A DNA stretch of 64,000 nucleotides from Choristoneura fumiferana. Its lineage: Eukaryota > Arthropoda > Insecta > Lepidoptera > Tortricidae. Position 1 is the stretch's first letter. Each line of letters starts with the position of its first letter. A program made the position numbers and the translations under genes. The notes under the pieces are model-generated. The model did no database searches, was not told the DNA's origin, and saw only the letters and a program-made list of their open reading frames with translations. The stretch covers positions 2,014,243 to 2,078,242 of the forward strand of contig NC_133490.1 of the NCBI RefSeq assembly GCF_025370935.1. The letters are read 5' to 3'. Below are positions 1 through 10,376 of the stretch, one piece after another.

Positions 1-65
1 ATGGAGATGCTGGTGGGATGACGCCAGACAATTTTGTGGTTGGTGGCGTATTCCTCACAGAGTCG

Positions 66-989
66 TCATGTAGACAGCGCAGCTCGCAAGCGAGGCGCCA
101 ACAAAGTTTGTCCCGTTATCGAAATATGGTGGTGGGATCCTCGGCGCGCGATGAAGCGTCTGAGGCTCATTATGGCTGCGTCAGATGAGAGAGAATTGAC
201 CACTTCTAAATGTAATGCTCTGGTTGTTAGGCATGTATACAATGCGACGTAGCGCTTTTCTTTGCGTCGATATATTGTTACCAAAATAGGGCCAAAATAG
301 TCGAGCCCGACGTGAGTGAACGGCCTTTTGTGATGGTCCAGACGTTCTAGTGGTAAGTCTCCAGTCTGTGGTTGTATAGGTTTCTTCTTCCACCTTCGGC
401 AACGTACGCAGGAGCTTGCTATGCCACGGATTGTACTTCTCGCTCTCAGGATCCAGAATCTCTGGCGGAGTTCATTTAGGACGAGCTCGTTGAAGTGATG
501 TGACGCTTTAACGTGTTCATGCGAGATTAAGAGTCGGGTGACATAATGACGGCCGTCGAGGATGATTGGTGACTTCATGTTGTCGTTTACTCCGGGGGCA
601 GACCTTATACGTGAGTCTAGTCTTAACAAACCGTCTCTATCTAGGACTGGTGCGAGTTTCTTAAGGCGACTATTATTGGGCACTGGCTTTGAAGATTGCA
701 AGGCTGATAAATCCTCAGGGAAACTCTCTACCTGTGCCAGATGAACAACCAGCTTCTCCGCTTCCAATATGTCTACAGTGTGCAGTTGGTGAGGAGATGT
801 GGTGCCGTCCATGTGCAATTTAGAATTTGGATCTATTGGCCGAGACAGTTTTAGCCGAAATAGTCGTGCGCCCTGAAGAACGCGGGCGGTGGCGCGTAAC
901 AATCGCAGCCAAGAGCTAAAACGCGTCGGGTTCGGTACTAAAGTCGAGGATTGTGTGGTGAGGAACAGAACCACCACGTCTGATTTCAA
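66..989 (-). pseudogene. Integrase part of degraded Pao-like pol
   Basis: The 307-aa reading frame contains the integrase zinc-binding module (His pair around residues 157-165, Cys194 and Cys197 in SSCVRCRRW) and the start of the catalytic core, with the first catalytic Asp at about residue 230 in HVGLDYFGP, followed by TRALHLEVV. After residue ~284 (ARRG) the frame goes wrong. The expected second-Asp block (DNGTNFVGA) is readable only in another frame near 90-135, so there is a frameshift in the core. The protein would join host or element DNA in the intact family. Here it is a fossil. The N-terminal ~40 residues are probably frame-shifted noise. Confidence 0.8.
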
Positions 990-1204
990 CTCTGGGTCTG
1001 GGAGTTCGGTTCCTCATCGGTTACGCACTCGGTCGGCCAAGTGCATGATGGCTCCGCTAGGAATAGTGGGCCGGTGAACCATCGATGAGAAGCAGTCAAA
1101 TTTAATTTTTTTGGCTTTGTCGCATCGTCGGCAACGTTGAGAGAGGTCGGGATCCACCTCCAATCAGAAGGGTTGGTAGTTCCAGGATCTCTCCAACCTG
1201 TGCG

Positions 1205-1807
1205 CTACGAACGGTTTAAACGCGCGAGCATCGCTCCGAATCCACTTGAGGACTGTGGTTGAGTCAATCCAAAAGTGGTTTTGGAGGGCTTGAATCGATG
1301 AGCTTGTAAAATTGTTTGTGCAAAACGCGACGCTATAAGAGCGGCTTGTAATTCTAAACGAGGAATCGACAGGGGTTTCAATGGCGAGACGCGAGCCTTG
1401 CTACCAATCAGTGCCGTGGACACGGAGTTGTCGCTGTACCTAAAACGCCAATAAGCCGCGCAGGCGTAAGCTTGCTCGCCACCATCGGCCACAACGTGTA
1501 GCTGAACATCCGACACGTCTGCCCTTGTCATATACCAGCGAGGAATTTTAATATTGGCCGCAATCCGCAACTGTTCGAACCAGTCCTGGCACTCGCTGAC
1601 ATAGACTTCGGGTAGGGGCATGTCCCAATTAACGCCTGACCGCCATAACTTCTGGATCAAAATGCGGCCCCAGATGACGACTGGCATCAGGAGGCCGAGA
1701 GGGTCATAGACCTTCATGACGCTTGACAATAGGTTGCGTTTGGTAAGAATGTCAGTCGGTATCTGGGGCACGGTGCGAAACCTAGTAAATCCTGGCCTGG
1801 ATTCCAC
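1205..1807 (-). pseudogene. RT thumb / RNase H part of degraded Pao-like pol
   Basis: The frame shows the post-palm BEL/Pao segment KVYDPLGLLMP (residues 32-42), VNWDMPLP, and an RNase H-like region with the first acidic residue at about D108 (VVADGGEQAYACAAYWR) and IPRLELQAAL (E152). This matches the Pao RNase H pattern of a DA/DG motif followed by PRLEL. The frame overlaps the RT palm fragment (1714-2238) in a different phase, so a frameshift lies near 1800-1830. The last ~25 residues look out of frame. Confidence 0.8.
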
Positions 1808-2238
1808 TTAACGCCTAATACGCCAACTTCACTACTGAGAGGCAGGGAAACGTCAGATGTGGAAACACTTCGAAATTCCTTAGGCACAAATGAAAGCGCC
1901 TCCTGGTGATTTGAAGTCCACGCGCGCATCTCGAAACCGCCGGCTTTGTGCACCGTGATAACATCAGCGGCTAGCTGTGCTGCGTCAGCGATACTCGGGT
2001 AACTTCCGAGGTAGTCGTCCATGTAATGGTCTTCGATGATAGCCTTACAAGCGGTAGGGTAGCTGGGCTCTAGCATTTTTGCGTTTTTGTTTTTTATATA
2101 GAGCGCTATAAAGGGACTACATACGGCGCCAAAGATCATGGATGACATGCGGTACTCTCTAAGGATGCCATTCTTACTGCGCCAGAGAAAACGTTGCGCA
2201 TCCCTGTCTCTTGGGATGATTTTGACCTGGGGAAACAT
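1714..2238 (-). pseudogene. Reverse transcriptase palm of degraded Pao-like pol
   Basis: 174-aa frame with FLWR (residues 17-20), the conserved YRMSSMIFGAVCSPFIA block (29-45) and the polymerase active site HYMDDYLGSY with YMDD at 72-75, then the FEMRAWTSN and VLGVKWNPG blocks typical of Pao RT. The catalytic aspartates are intact. The frame lacks the N-terminal fingers and shifts phase at its end. It is a remnant of an enzyme that copies element RNA into DNA inside virus-like particles. Confidence 0.85.
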
Positions 2239-2338
2239 TTCCTTGATGTCACCATTTAGAGCAACGGCACCTTCTCTAAAGCGGAAAGATGTCGAGAAGT
2301 TAACACAAAGGTCATCTTGTAAAAGGAGGCTATTAGCC

Positions 2339-2656
2339 TCACGCCTTTCGTTGCTCAGCCGGCGTCGTGGACTGTCTGAGCTTCTTCTTCTGTGGATGCA
2401 AAGACTCCGAAGTTAGGAGGTACCAACGAATTGACCGTCTTGTTGACGGTGAAGCATTTATGTCGGAAGACGACTGGTGGTTAGTGTATAATACGCAATC
2501 CTCGGCGTAGCCTTTACAATACTCATCTATGAACTTTTGAAAAGCTATACAAAAGTTGGGTATTTTGACATTGTGTTCGAGTGTTTTGAAGCGAATAATG
2601 CCTAGGGTAATTTGTCGGGTACGATTTTCTAGCATAATCTTACATGCCATGGTCAA
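2339..2656 (-). pseudogene. N-terminal RT linker of degraded Pao-like pol
   Basis: The segment RFKTLEHNVKIPNF followed by AFQKFIDEYCKGYAED resembles the linker upstream of BEL/Pao RT (pattern: RF..LE......F...Y..F..EY...GH). The intact neighbour has the equivalent KRLRALERKM and YKDFMREYETLGH. After EYCKGYAED the frame degenerates, so only about half of this reading is meaningful. Confidence 0.6.
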
Positions 2657-3066
2657 CCTAACTTCAAAATGACCGTCGTCGAGCTGAGTGCATTGAGGAT
2701 TCGATTATATCTACTGCTAGTTGGTCTTCGTCGCTTTGGCACGGGAACTTTTTCGATGCCTAGAGCATCAATGTCATATTGACAATTTTAAAGGCTGTCC
2801 AAGTCATCCCAAACGTGATTTATGAATTCAATTTGTGACTCTAAACATGCTGTCAAGAGTACCCAACCTAACAGGTTCTAGAGGCTATCGTGTTGTTCCA
2901 TTTCCGCTACGAACTTCCAACTTAAAGATAAATGCCAGTCTGGTGCGCCATTAAGAACTTACAGACCGTCAGTACAATAAAAAGTACGTGTGTTAAACCA
3001 GTGTATATAGCCAATTTATATGTCAGGATTTTGTGCTCGAATATAGGGGCTTAATACCCGGCGTGT
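2657..3066. other. No recognisable feature; inside the dead Pao element
   Basis: This stretch lies between the RT linker and protease remnants of the dead Pao-like element. It presumably represents eroded pol, but I can read no motif in it. Confidence 0.5.
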
Positions 3067-3615
3067 TTAATTAAGTAACGATCGGCTTGCCACGGCCGGG
3101 ATATAGAAGTCAACATAACTCACGTAAAGTTCCTTGCTCATAATACTAACACCTTGATGCGAAGACGCTCCTGACATGGGATTAATGCCAATATCGTCAG
3201 CAACTTTGCCGTCGATTTGTGTACGCCGTGCTGGTTCGTCTAGACACGATGTTTCTGAAGTCTCCGTTGAAATTTTCAAGTACAATCGGTACAACCTTAA
3301 GCAGGCCACGGGGCGTGAGCGAGGGCAAGGATCCTGTAGCATTAATTAGACAATGCAGATTATTTCGCATTTTGTCGGGGTATTGTTTGCGGCGAAACAT
3401 TATTAATGGACTGAAATTAGACGAACGACAGAGGACGATGGTGTTAAGTGCATTGTCCACTTGTGTCGCACTAGCAAAGGTCTCGGCGGTTGCGTGGTGG
3501 AAGTCAATTGTGACTCTTGAACATCCGTCAACTCCAGAACGTTTAAGCTCGGCAGTTGTTCCATGTATGCGCTTAGCCTATAAGGAGAACAAGTTTTGAC
3601 CTCGTAGCAGGCCAT
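3067..3615 (-). pseudogene. Protease / gag-end remnant of degraded Pao-like element
   Basis: Three overlapping frames carry pieces of one protein. TPRGLLKVVPIVLENF resembles the strand just before a Pao aspartic protease. In another frame SCLDEPARRTQIDGKVADD corresponds to the protease active-site loop and following LID..VA..IG stretch (intact families read LLD-x-GS), and ELYVSYVDFYI to a later strand. The active-site Gly-Ser is lost. The 3403-3615 frame upstream is unassigned. The frame changes mark it as dead. Confidence 0.55.
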
Positions 3616-3981
3616 CTATCGCAATGGAATGTTGAAAAGTGTTGCAGGCTTTTATGAGGTAGGCCTTTTTACAAAATGTCACTAAATATTTGGAATGGAT
3701 TTTAGCGTGACCGCTTCTTTTTGAATTGAAATTTGGAATTACTGTCGAGGATAAATTCAGGTGCATCGGTTGAATATGTGTTCCTTAATGTCCTTTAGCA
3801 ACAAAATTACATTTTACGTTTATTCTGCCTCAATAAGAGGAAAATTGTGACGTAAAAATGAGTTGTAATATTTTGTTCCTGACGTAAATGGGGCGAATCC
3901 GTGAAGCGGGCTCTTGTGCTGGTAATTCAACCCAAAATGCCAGAAAAAATCCGTGGAAAGTACTCGTGTTTATTCATCAAT
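3616..3981. other. No recognisable feature between dead Pao element and intact BEL element
   Basis: AT-rich sequence with no readable ORF or repeat boundary. It may be gag of the dead element, but no motif supports that. Confidence 0.4.
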
Positions 3982-4557
3982 TGTTGGCAATTCTCGCCCT
4001 GAGAACTGCCGGTGGGTTGATTTTGATTAGATGTGCGTGCGCACCCTGCGTCGCTTATACTTAGACCAAACCGCTGGCCTCGCGGGTTCGATGTGCAGGC
4101 CGCGCCTTGGTCGTCGCTGATGATGCCGATGTGAAGGCAGACCCTCTCCCGAGCCCCTGGGATCGGTCTGGACAGCTGCCGCCTCCTGTAGCTAGCTGCC
4201 GCCGGTGTCGTGTGAAGGGTTGAGGTTATGACGATGAAATCAAACTGCGATTACGTTCACCACTATATTTCGCGTTACTGATACCGTACAACTGTTTATA
4301 TCTATAAATATGATTCAGATGATCTTAGATTACTTAATGACACGATTTGACACTGAGAGCTCCGCTCTGACCCCGAGATCGCTATAGACGTCCAACGCCT
4401 CTCAGTGCTTTTGAATGACTCCCGGTCGAATGAGTGACCGGTCCATTGACATACATAGGCTGTCAAAAACAATAAAAATGATTTAAGGGTCCATCACACA
4501 TTCCCGTAAAGTGACTTCTACACGACCCGACCTACGATGTTACGTTTTGCGTAAACA
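3982..4557 (-). repeat. 3' LTR of BEL-type element
   Basis: 576 bp, starting TGTTGGCAATTCTCGCC and ending TTGCGTAAACA on the plus strand. It matches the copy at 11224-11800 base for base apart from one missing C in a C run (CTCCCGG here, CTCCCCGG there). In minus orientation this is the downstream LTR and would supply the RNA 3' end. Confidence 0.95.
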
Positions 4558-4880
4558 TTTCCTGCCAGGGCCAGGCGAAAGATGGACTGAACACTTGCAA
4601 GCACTATTGACTCTACTTACAATAATATTGACTTATGATCTACTGATAAACAGCTGACAACCTATGACACTTAGGTGTAGCACATGAATAAACGCTCTAC
4701 CTATCCTGAAAATGTAGGTATACAATTGACTATGACTTATCCTAAGAGTTGAGTTATCCATACATTATACACATGAAATGAACAATATCCATTAGACTGA
4801 GGGTCTACATAATAATACACAGATGATTATAAATTACAACAATATCAATTGGTGCCCTACCAATAAATAGAAAAATATGA
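4558..4880 (-). other. 3' non-coding region with polypurine tract
   Basis: Lies between the pol stop and the 3' LTR. Immediately next to the LTR the minus strand reads GGCAGGAAA (4558-4566), a short purine-rich tract in the right place to prime plus-strand DNA synthesis. The rest is AT-rich without an ORF, so there is no env-like gene. Confidence 0.6.
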
Positions 4881-7800
4881 TTATGATTGACCTACATTAT
4901 ATTCAATAGGCAATTTACACAGTTTGACTACTGGGCGTATGAGTTCGCCACCTTGAGTTTTTAATTTAACTGACCTGACAATCTGGTCAGTTCCCTTATA
5001 CACTTCAATGACTCTACCACGCCTCCATTGTAATGGAGGTGAGTTCTCATCCTTAATGAGAACCAGATCATTCAGTTCGAGGTTATTGACTTGAGAATAC
5101 CATTTATTACGCGCTTGTAAATTATTGAGATACTCAATATGCCACCTTGACCAGATTGATTGATACATTTTTTGAATAACCTGAAAACGTGATAACCTCG
5201 ACGTCTTAGTGTCCTTCCAATGTGGTTCCGGTAGAGCTACTAATGGTTGACCAATGAGAAAGTGCCCCGGTGTGAGCACTTCGAGATCTGACGGATCCTC
5301 ACTCATAGGAACTAACGGCCTTGAATTCAATATGGACTCTATTTTTGAAAATAGAGTTGATAGTTCCTCAAACGTGAAGATAGTGTCTCCAGCCTCTCGT
5401 TTGAGTAAAAGCTTGGCATGCTTGACAGCTGACTCTACCAAACCAGACATGTGAGGAGCTCCTGCTGGGTTGAATTCCCAGCGAATATTTTGACGTGCAA
5501 ATTCCCCCTTGAGTACAGTCTCATTATTGACCAGAAACTGATTGACATCACGCAGGTAAGAATTAGAGCCAACAAAATTAGTACCTCGATCCGATCGGAC
5601 GAGTGAAGGCAGCCCTCGTCGGCTGACAAACCTGGTGAACGACGCGATGAATGCCTCGATCGTCAATGCTGAAACCACCTCGAGATGAACCGCCTTGGTT
5701 CCTAAACAGACAAACACACATAGGTAAGCTTTGACTGATTTAGCATTCCTTAATAAACTACTCTTAACTAAATATGGGCCTGCGAAGTCTGTCGCAACGC
5801 CTGAGAAAGGCCGTGCTGCCGTGACTCGGTCAGCCGGTAAATCTGCCATGAATGGCGGTTGAACCGATGAATTGAATCTGAAACAAACTAAACATTTCCT
5901 GATAACCCTTGAAACTTGACGTCGGAGTGACGGAAACCAATATTCCCTCCGGATTATAGCAATGAGCGCGTTCGTCGCTGCATGACAATATGACCTGTGA
6001 TAGTATTCGATGAGTAACTGACCCCATTTATGATCCTTAGGTATGAGATATGGATGCTTTGCTCCATATGGTAGAGCTGATTTACGTAGTCGTCCGCCGA
6101 CACGCAGTAAGTTTTCGTCATCGACGAAAACGCTAAGCTTCTGCAATGATTTACAGACCAGCTTTCCTTGTTTGACCATAACAATTTCCTCCTTGAAAGC
6201 GTCTAATTGAACTTTACCTATCCAATGTTTAGTAGCTGCGCGAATCTCGTCCAATGACAGTGTAGACTGAAGATTCCTTTGCTCCCTCGGCAACTTGATA
6301 TTTTTACAAAATCTAAGTATGAATGCACTGACATTGATTAGTTTGCTATATGAACTGACACGTGATAAGAGTGCGTCTTCCCACGACTCTACTGGCGTAA
6401 CAAAATGAACTAATTTCTTGAAACCTGGTAACTCTTGAGGTATAGTGACTGGTAACTGTGGCCACTGGGATTCCTCCCGCAATAACCAATCAGGTGACCA
6501 CCACAATTTGAATTGAATTAATTCCCTTGCGGACATTCCGCGTGAAGCGACATCTGACGGATTACGCTCTGATCTGACATGACGCCATGTGATGTGACGT
6601 TTGGACTGTTGAATGTCCTGTACCCTGTTACATTCAAATGTTTGTAACATGTGAGGTTTGGCCTTGAGCCATGACAAAACAATACTGCTATCTGACCAAG
6701 CATTGATAGTCTCTAACTGAACAGAGTCGTCGTACGAATCTGCGACGTGATTAAGCAGTTTGCATACCAGGTGAGCTGCATTGAGTTCCAATTTTGGAAT
6801 CGTCTGCTTGGTTTTATGTGACGCGACGCGTGATTTAGCAATGACTAAGCTGACCTTGACATGTCCTGACGCATCCACCGTCCGTAGATAGACGCTCGCC
6901 GCGTATCCCAGCTCCGAGGCGTCGCCGAAACCGTGCAATGAGTATGAAACGGCGCTCGGTAGTGAGACACACCGTGGAATCTGTAAATGAGACAAATGAT
7001 TGAGATCCTGCGTAAGTTCGTCCCACTGATTGATTTGATTTTGATTTATCGGCTCGTCCCAGTTGAGCCCATCCGAGAATAATGACTGTAAGAATACTTT
7101 GAATCGAAATATGACTGGTGCGCAATAACCACACGGGTCGTACAAACGTGCGATTGTACTGAGCACGCTACGTTTCGTAGGAGGGTGACCAAGTGGCACG
7201 TTGATTTGATATGCCATTGAATCTGACACTGGATCCCATTGAACACCTAATACCTTGATGAAACTTTTATCCTCAGTATCAAATGAGTGTGGCAGCTCGC
7301 AATACTCCTCCGGTAAGTCACGCAATAGCTCCCTACTATTGGACGACCATTTACGTAACTCATAACCTGCGCTCCCGGTTAGCGCTATGAGCTCTTGCTT
7401 GAGCTGTTGAGCCTCTGCCACTGAGTCTGCTCCTGTGAGGATATCATCAACGAAGATATCTCGTCGCATGACGTGTGCTGCGTGTGAATTCGGATGCGAC
7501 ACCTCCCAATCGTCCGCTAGTAGCAGCACCGTCCGTATAGCTATGAATGGACTTGACCTCAGCCCGTAGGTATTAGTATTTAATTCATATACCTGAACAT
7601 CGTGTGACGGATCCTCCCTCCAGAGGATTAATTGATATTTCCTATCATCTGGGTGAACAAATGTTTGACGAAACATCATTTTGATGTCAGTAGTGAATAC
7701 CACTTGATGACGTCGAAAATTTAAAATGATTTTAGTGATATCATTTTGAAGAGGTTGCCCAGAGTGAAGGCATTGATTGAGTGACACACCTGTGGACGAT

Positions 7801-8792
7801 CGCCCTGATCCGTCGAATACAACTCTGATTTTATCGGTGCCTCGTTTGAATATACCGTGATGCGGTATGACAAAATGTTCTGAGTTAAATTGAAAATCCG
7901 ATTTTGACATATGACCGAGAGTTTCGTACTCTCTCATGAAATCTTTATACTTGGAGGCGAAAAGTGCGTCCTTAGCCATTTTTCTCTCCAAAGCTCGCAA
8001 CCTTTTCATTGCAAGCGACCTTGATTCGCCTAATGATGACCGTGTTGAAAGTAACGGTAACCTGACTATGTATTTGCCGTCAGGCAGACGTTGAGTAGTG
8101 GAAATGTACAACCTTTCGCATTCCATGTGATCTGGATGAACTGCAGGCTTCGAAGGCGGCTCCTCGACCTTCCAAAACCGCTCGAGCACCTCCTCGAGTC
8201 GAGTGGCGTGCAGGCCGTAGTCCTCCACGGACGTACCCGCTGACTGTGATGACGTCACCGCTGACTGGTGAGTCGAGGTCAATGAACCCATGATGACATG
8301 CCCAAAGCATGTCCCGTAGGCTGCTATTCCTGGAACGTGAGTGGAAATCTTTGAACCATCGAGTACATAATTTAATATGTCAGTACCTAAAATGATGTCC
8401 ACATCTGAGGCTTTGTCAAACTTGCCATCAGCTAATATGATATGTGACAACCGTAATTGATCTTTGAGCTGAGTGTCATATGATGGAATGTTTCCCGTTA
8501 GTGAATACATGACTGAAGCTATTGTACTAATGATGGGTACCTGTTTACCTACAGGTTTGATTATTAATTTGACTATTGAACCAGGTACCTTTACCCTTTG
8601 CTGACCAATTCCATAAATATTATTACCATTAGACTGTTGGTGTAATTTTAACCTTTGAACTATTGACTGTTTAATTACTGAGACACTCGCCCCGGTGTCG
8701 AGTAAGGCCCTAACCTTAAAATAATTGCCATCACCTGATTTCACCATTACTACCGCCGTGGGACAAATGGTGACTGGTAATGACTGTGTCAC
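4881..8792 (-). CDS. pol: BEL/Pao Pol polyprotein (protease, RT, RNase H, integrase)
   Basis: 1303 aa, uninterrupted. Aspartic protease near the N-terminus (LLDTGAS, residues 30-36, and IILGTDIL at 133-140). RT with VVFDGSG (324-330), first catalytic Asp in TTDIKMMF (D369), NTYGLRSSPF (407-416) and FVDD (447-450). RNase H with GDAS (623-626), IPKLELNAA (665-673) and WSDSS (699-703). Integrase zinc site H932, H937, C967, C970. Integrase core D1002 (TDFAGPYL), D1068 (RSDRGTNF) and E1120 (GLVESAVKHAKLLL). The C-terminal BEL/Pao domain ends with WRRGRVIEVYKG. All catalytic residues are present, so the enzyme may be active. The first codon shown is GTG, and the frame is open back to the gag TGA (8811-8813) with no ATG until residue 16. 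Pol is therefore likely made only as a Gag-Pol fusion by readthrough. The product would act in cytoplasmic particles and then integrate DNA in the nucleus. Confidence 0.95.
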   Translation of the reverse strand: MTQSLPVTICPTAVVMVKSGDGNYFKVRALLDTGASVSVIKQSIVQRLKLHQQSNGNNIYGIGQQRVKVPGSIVKLIIKPVGKQVPIISTIASVMYSLTGNIPSYDTQLKDQLRLSHIILADGKFDKASDVDIILGTDILNYVLDGSKISTHVPGIAAYGTCFGHVIMGSLTSTHQSAVTSSQSAGTSVEDYGLHATRLEEVLERFWKVEEPPSKPAVHPDHMECERLYISTTQRLPDGKYIVRLPLLSTRSSLGESRSLAMKRLRALERKMAKDALFASKYKDFMREYETLGHMSKSDFQFNSEHFVIPHHGIFKRGTDKIRVVFDGSGRSSTGVSLNQCLHSGQPLQNDITKIILNFRRHQVVFTTDIKMMFRQTFVHPDDRKYQLILWREDPSHDVQVYELNTNTYGLRSSPFIAIRTVLLLADDWEVSHPNSHAAHVMRRDIFVDDILTGADSVAEAQQLKQELIALTGSAGYELRKWSSNSRELLRDLPEEYCELPHSFDTEDKSFIKVLGVQWDPVSDSMAYQINVPLGHPPTKRSVLSTIARLYDPCGYCAPVIFRFKVFLQSLFSDGLNWDEPINQNQINQWDELTQDLNHLSHLQIPRCVSLPSAVSYSLHGFGDASELGYAASVYLRTVDASGHVKVSLVIAKSRVASHKTKQTIPKLELNAAHLVCKLLNHVADSYDDSVQLETINAWSDSSIVLSWLKAKPHMLQTFECNRVQDIQQSKRHITWRHVRSERNPSDVASRGMSARELIQFKLWWSPDWLLREESQWPQLPVTIPQELPGFKKLVHFVTPVESWEDALLSRVSSYSKLINVSAFILRFCKNIKLPREQRNLQSTLSLDEIRAATKHWIGKVQLDAFKEEIVMVKQGKLVCKSLQKLSVFVDDENLLRVGGRLRKSALPYGAKHPYLIPKDHKWGQLLIEYYHRSYCHAATNALIAIIRREYWFPSLRRQVSRVIRKCLVCFRFNSSVQPPFMADLPADRVTAARPFSGVATDFAGPYLVKSSLLRNAKSVKAYLCVFVCLGTKAVHLEVVSALTIEAFIASFTRFVSRRGLPSLVRSDRGTNFVGSNSYLRDVNQFLVNNETVLKGEFARQNIRWEFNPAGAPHMSGLVESAVKHAKLLLKREAGDTIFTFEELSTLFSKIESILNSRPLVPMSEDPSDLEVLTPGHFLIGQPLVALPEPHWKDTKTSRLSRFQVIQKMYQSIWSRWHIEYLNNLQARNKWYSQVNNLELNDLVLIKDENSPPLQWRRGRVIEVYKGTDQIVRSVKLKTQGGELIRPVVKLCKLPIEYNVGQS

Positions 8793-8810
8793 ACCAACAG
8801 TGGTAGCATC

Positions 8811-8813
8811 TCA
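8811..8813 (-). promoter_or_regulatory. In-frame TGA between gag and pol (candidate readthrough site)
   Basis: gag ends CAA TGA and the next codon is GAT. The same frame then runs through pol without another stop for about 1310 codons. No frameshift is needed, so suppression of this UGA would give Gag-Pol. A weak local hairpin is possible just downstream (ACCA/TGGT). The alternative is a recent nonsense mutation in an originally continuous gag-pol ORF, which many BEL elements have. Confidence 0.55.
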
Positions 8814-10376
8814 TTGAGGAGATGGTGGGGATTGTGGAGGAATGGGGCTGATCCGCTGCCCATACCTAAGTGCCTGATACTCAGACTGAGCCCACTGTGC
8901 CCTTGCCCCTACCGGAGGCCTTGGCCGGTAAGCTGCCATCGCCTGAGCTGATGGAGCTTCCTGGTACAGTGGTTGAGTCACTGGTACATCTGAGTGGCCG
9001 CCCTGGCTCGGTTGAGGTGCACACACAAGTGGGTAGCCACCCTGGCCCACGCCTTGTGCATGATGCTGGGGTTGCCTGCCCGGTGACTGACGCTTGGGCG
9101 ATTGCCTACCGTGGCCTAATGTTGACACCACAGGTTGGTCCCTTTCAGGTGATTCCCTAGCCTTAGGAGCTGCCCCTGCATTACAAATGAGTGAGTTGTG
9201 CTCAGGAGACTTGCAGTACAGACACCAATTCCGTTGACTGCAGTCCCTAGCATAGTGCAACCTCAAGCACTTAAAACAGTGACCACTACGTTTCGCCCAC
9301 GCCTTGCGTGCTACTGGTGACCTACTTAGAAAATCTACACATCTATATAATGAGTGGTCCCCACTACAAAATGAACATGATGAAATAGAATTCACCTGAT
9401 GAACTTGATGCACTCCGCGTGCTGGCCTGCCACGTGCCCCCGAGGTGGACGCACCCTGCCGTCCTCGTCGTGGTGGTGGCCGGTGGTAGCTTCTCCCTGA
9501 AGCCGCTTCCGGTACTGGTGACACGGCGAGCTGCACCCTGCATTGCTCGTCGAGTACCTCGAGCAGTTGATGAACACTGGGTAGAACCTGATGACACGTC
9601 CCATACCGCTGTTCGAATGCTGACCTGATCAATGTTGGCAGCTTCTGTATGATTAAAAACACAATTAAATATGACCATTCGTTAATTGGTTGTTTGAGCT
9701 TTTCCAATGCCTGAATAGACTCTCGGAGAGGATCATAGAAATCTGACCTTAACCTCTCAACATTGTTAATGACCGGTAGGTTGGTGATCTGTGACAAGTA
9801 TGTATCTACCAGCATCCTGTGGTTCTGATACCTATCTGTGAGCAATTTCAGTGCCACTGAATAATTTTGACCATCCATCGGTAGTTGACGTATGAGCGAC
9901 AGCGCTTCACCTGACAGTGATGCTCGCAAATAAAAATGCTTCTCCGAATCTGAAATGTCCCGTGAATGGACCAAGGATTGAAAGAGATCAAAAAATGACA
10001 TCCACTCCATTGGCCTGCCGCTAAACTTAGGCAGTTCAATGGAAGGCAACTTTGCCATTACCTGGCTATGATGACGTATCCTAGGCTCGTCTGCGGACCC
10101 CCCGCGCTCCGATGCCTGCTCCAACTTGACAAGTAACTTATTGATTTCACTGAACTGTGCGTGAATTTGTTCCATTTCTCCCTCAGGAATCTCCTCTGAC
10201 GAAAGACCAAGCAACGCCTCATATGCTAGTACGAACTGATTATAATATGAACCGAAATTACGTTTAGCTACTGCCACCGCTGATGTACCTTGGGCTTCGC
10301 TTATTGTACTAGCGAAATCTGTCAGCATGCGATATTTCGACATAAATTGAATCTTGGCATGAATTTTAGGAGGCAT
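8811..10376 (-). CDS. gag: BEL/Pao Gag (capsid/nucleocapsid) protein
   Basis: 521 aa, starting at the ATG at 10374-10376 (MPPKIHAKI). The N-terminal ~285 residues are the capsid-like part, with the block KLPSIELPKFSG (109-120) and WMSFFDLF that mark BEL/Pao Gag. After an Arg/Pro-rich linker (about 295-325) come three CCHC zinc knuckles: C334-C337-H341-C346, C367-C370-H374-C379 and C385-C388-H393-C398. These should bind element RNA. The C-terminal ~120 residues are Pro/Gln/Gly-rich and unstructured-looking. The protein would assemble the cytoplasmic particle in which reverse transcription occurs. It is followed in frame by pol after one TGA. No frameshifts are seen. Confidence 0.92.
   Translation of the reverse strand: MPPKIHAKIQFMSKYRMLTDFASTISEAQGTSAVAVAKRNFGSYYNQFVLAYEALLGLSSEEIPEGEMEQIHAQFSEINKLLVKLEQASERGGSADEPRIRHHSQVMAKLPSIELPKFSGRPMEWMSFFDLFQSLVHSRDISDSEKHFYLRASLSGEALSLIRQLPMDGQNYSVALKLLTDRYQNHRMLVDTYLSQITNLPVINNVERLRSDFYDPLRESIQALEKLKQPINEWSYLIVFLIIQKLPTLIRSAFEQRYGTCHQVLPSVHQLLEVLDEQCRVQLAVSPVPEAASGRSYHRPPPRRGRQGASTSGARGRPARGVHQVHQVNSISSCSFCSGDHSLYRCVDFLSRSPVARKAWAKRSGHCFKCLRLHYARDCSQRNWCLYCKSPEHNSLICNAGAAPKARESPERDQPVVSTLGHGRQSPKRQSPGRQPQHHAQGVGQGGYPLVCAPQPSQGGHSDVPVTQPLYQEAPSAQAMAAYRPRPPVGARAQWAQSEYQALRYGQRISPIPPQSPPSPQ

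Larger units (their letters stand above)
1..3620 (-). mobile_element. Degraded Pao-like BEL/Pao LTR retrotransposon, cut by window start
   Basis: On the minus strand the order protease remnant, RT linker, RT palm, RNase H, integrase runs from about 3615 down to the window edge, which is the BEL/Pao domain order. The pieces sit in several frames with internal stops and no full-length ORF remains, so the element is dead. The integrase end and 3' LTR would lie beyond base 1. No LTR of this element is visible. It differs in sequence from the intact element at 3982-11800 (YMDD rather than FVDD at the RT active site), so it is a separate lineage lying head-to-tail with it. Confidence 0.85.

Noticed and set aside
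4558..4880. env-like gene after pol
   Set aside because: Only 323 bp without an open frame lie between pol and the 3' LTR.
8870..9678. Plus- and minus-strand ORFs within gag (for example 8870-9160, 9364-9678)
   Set aside because: Shadows of the gag coding sequence in other frames.
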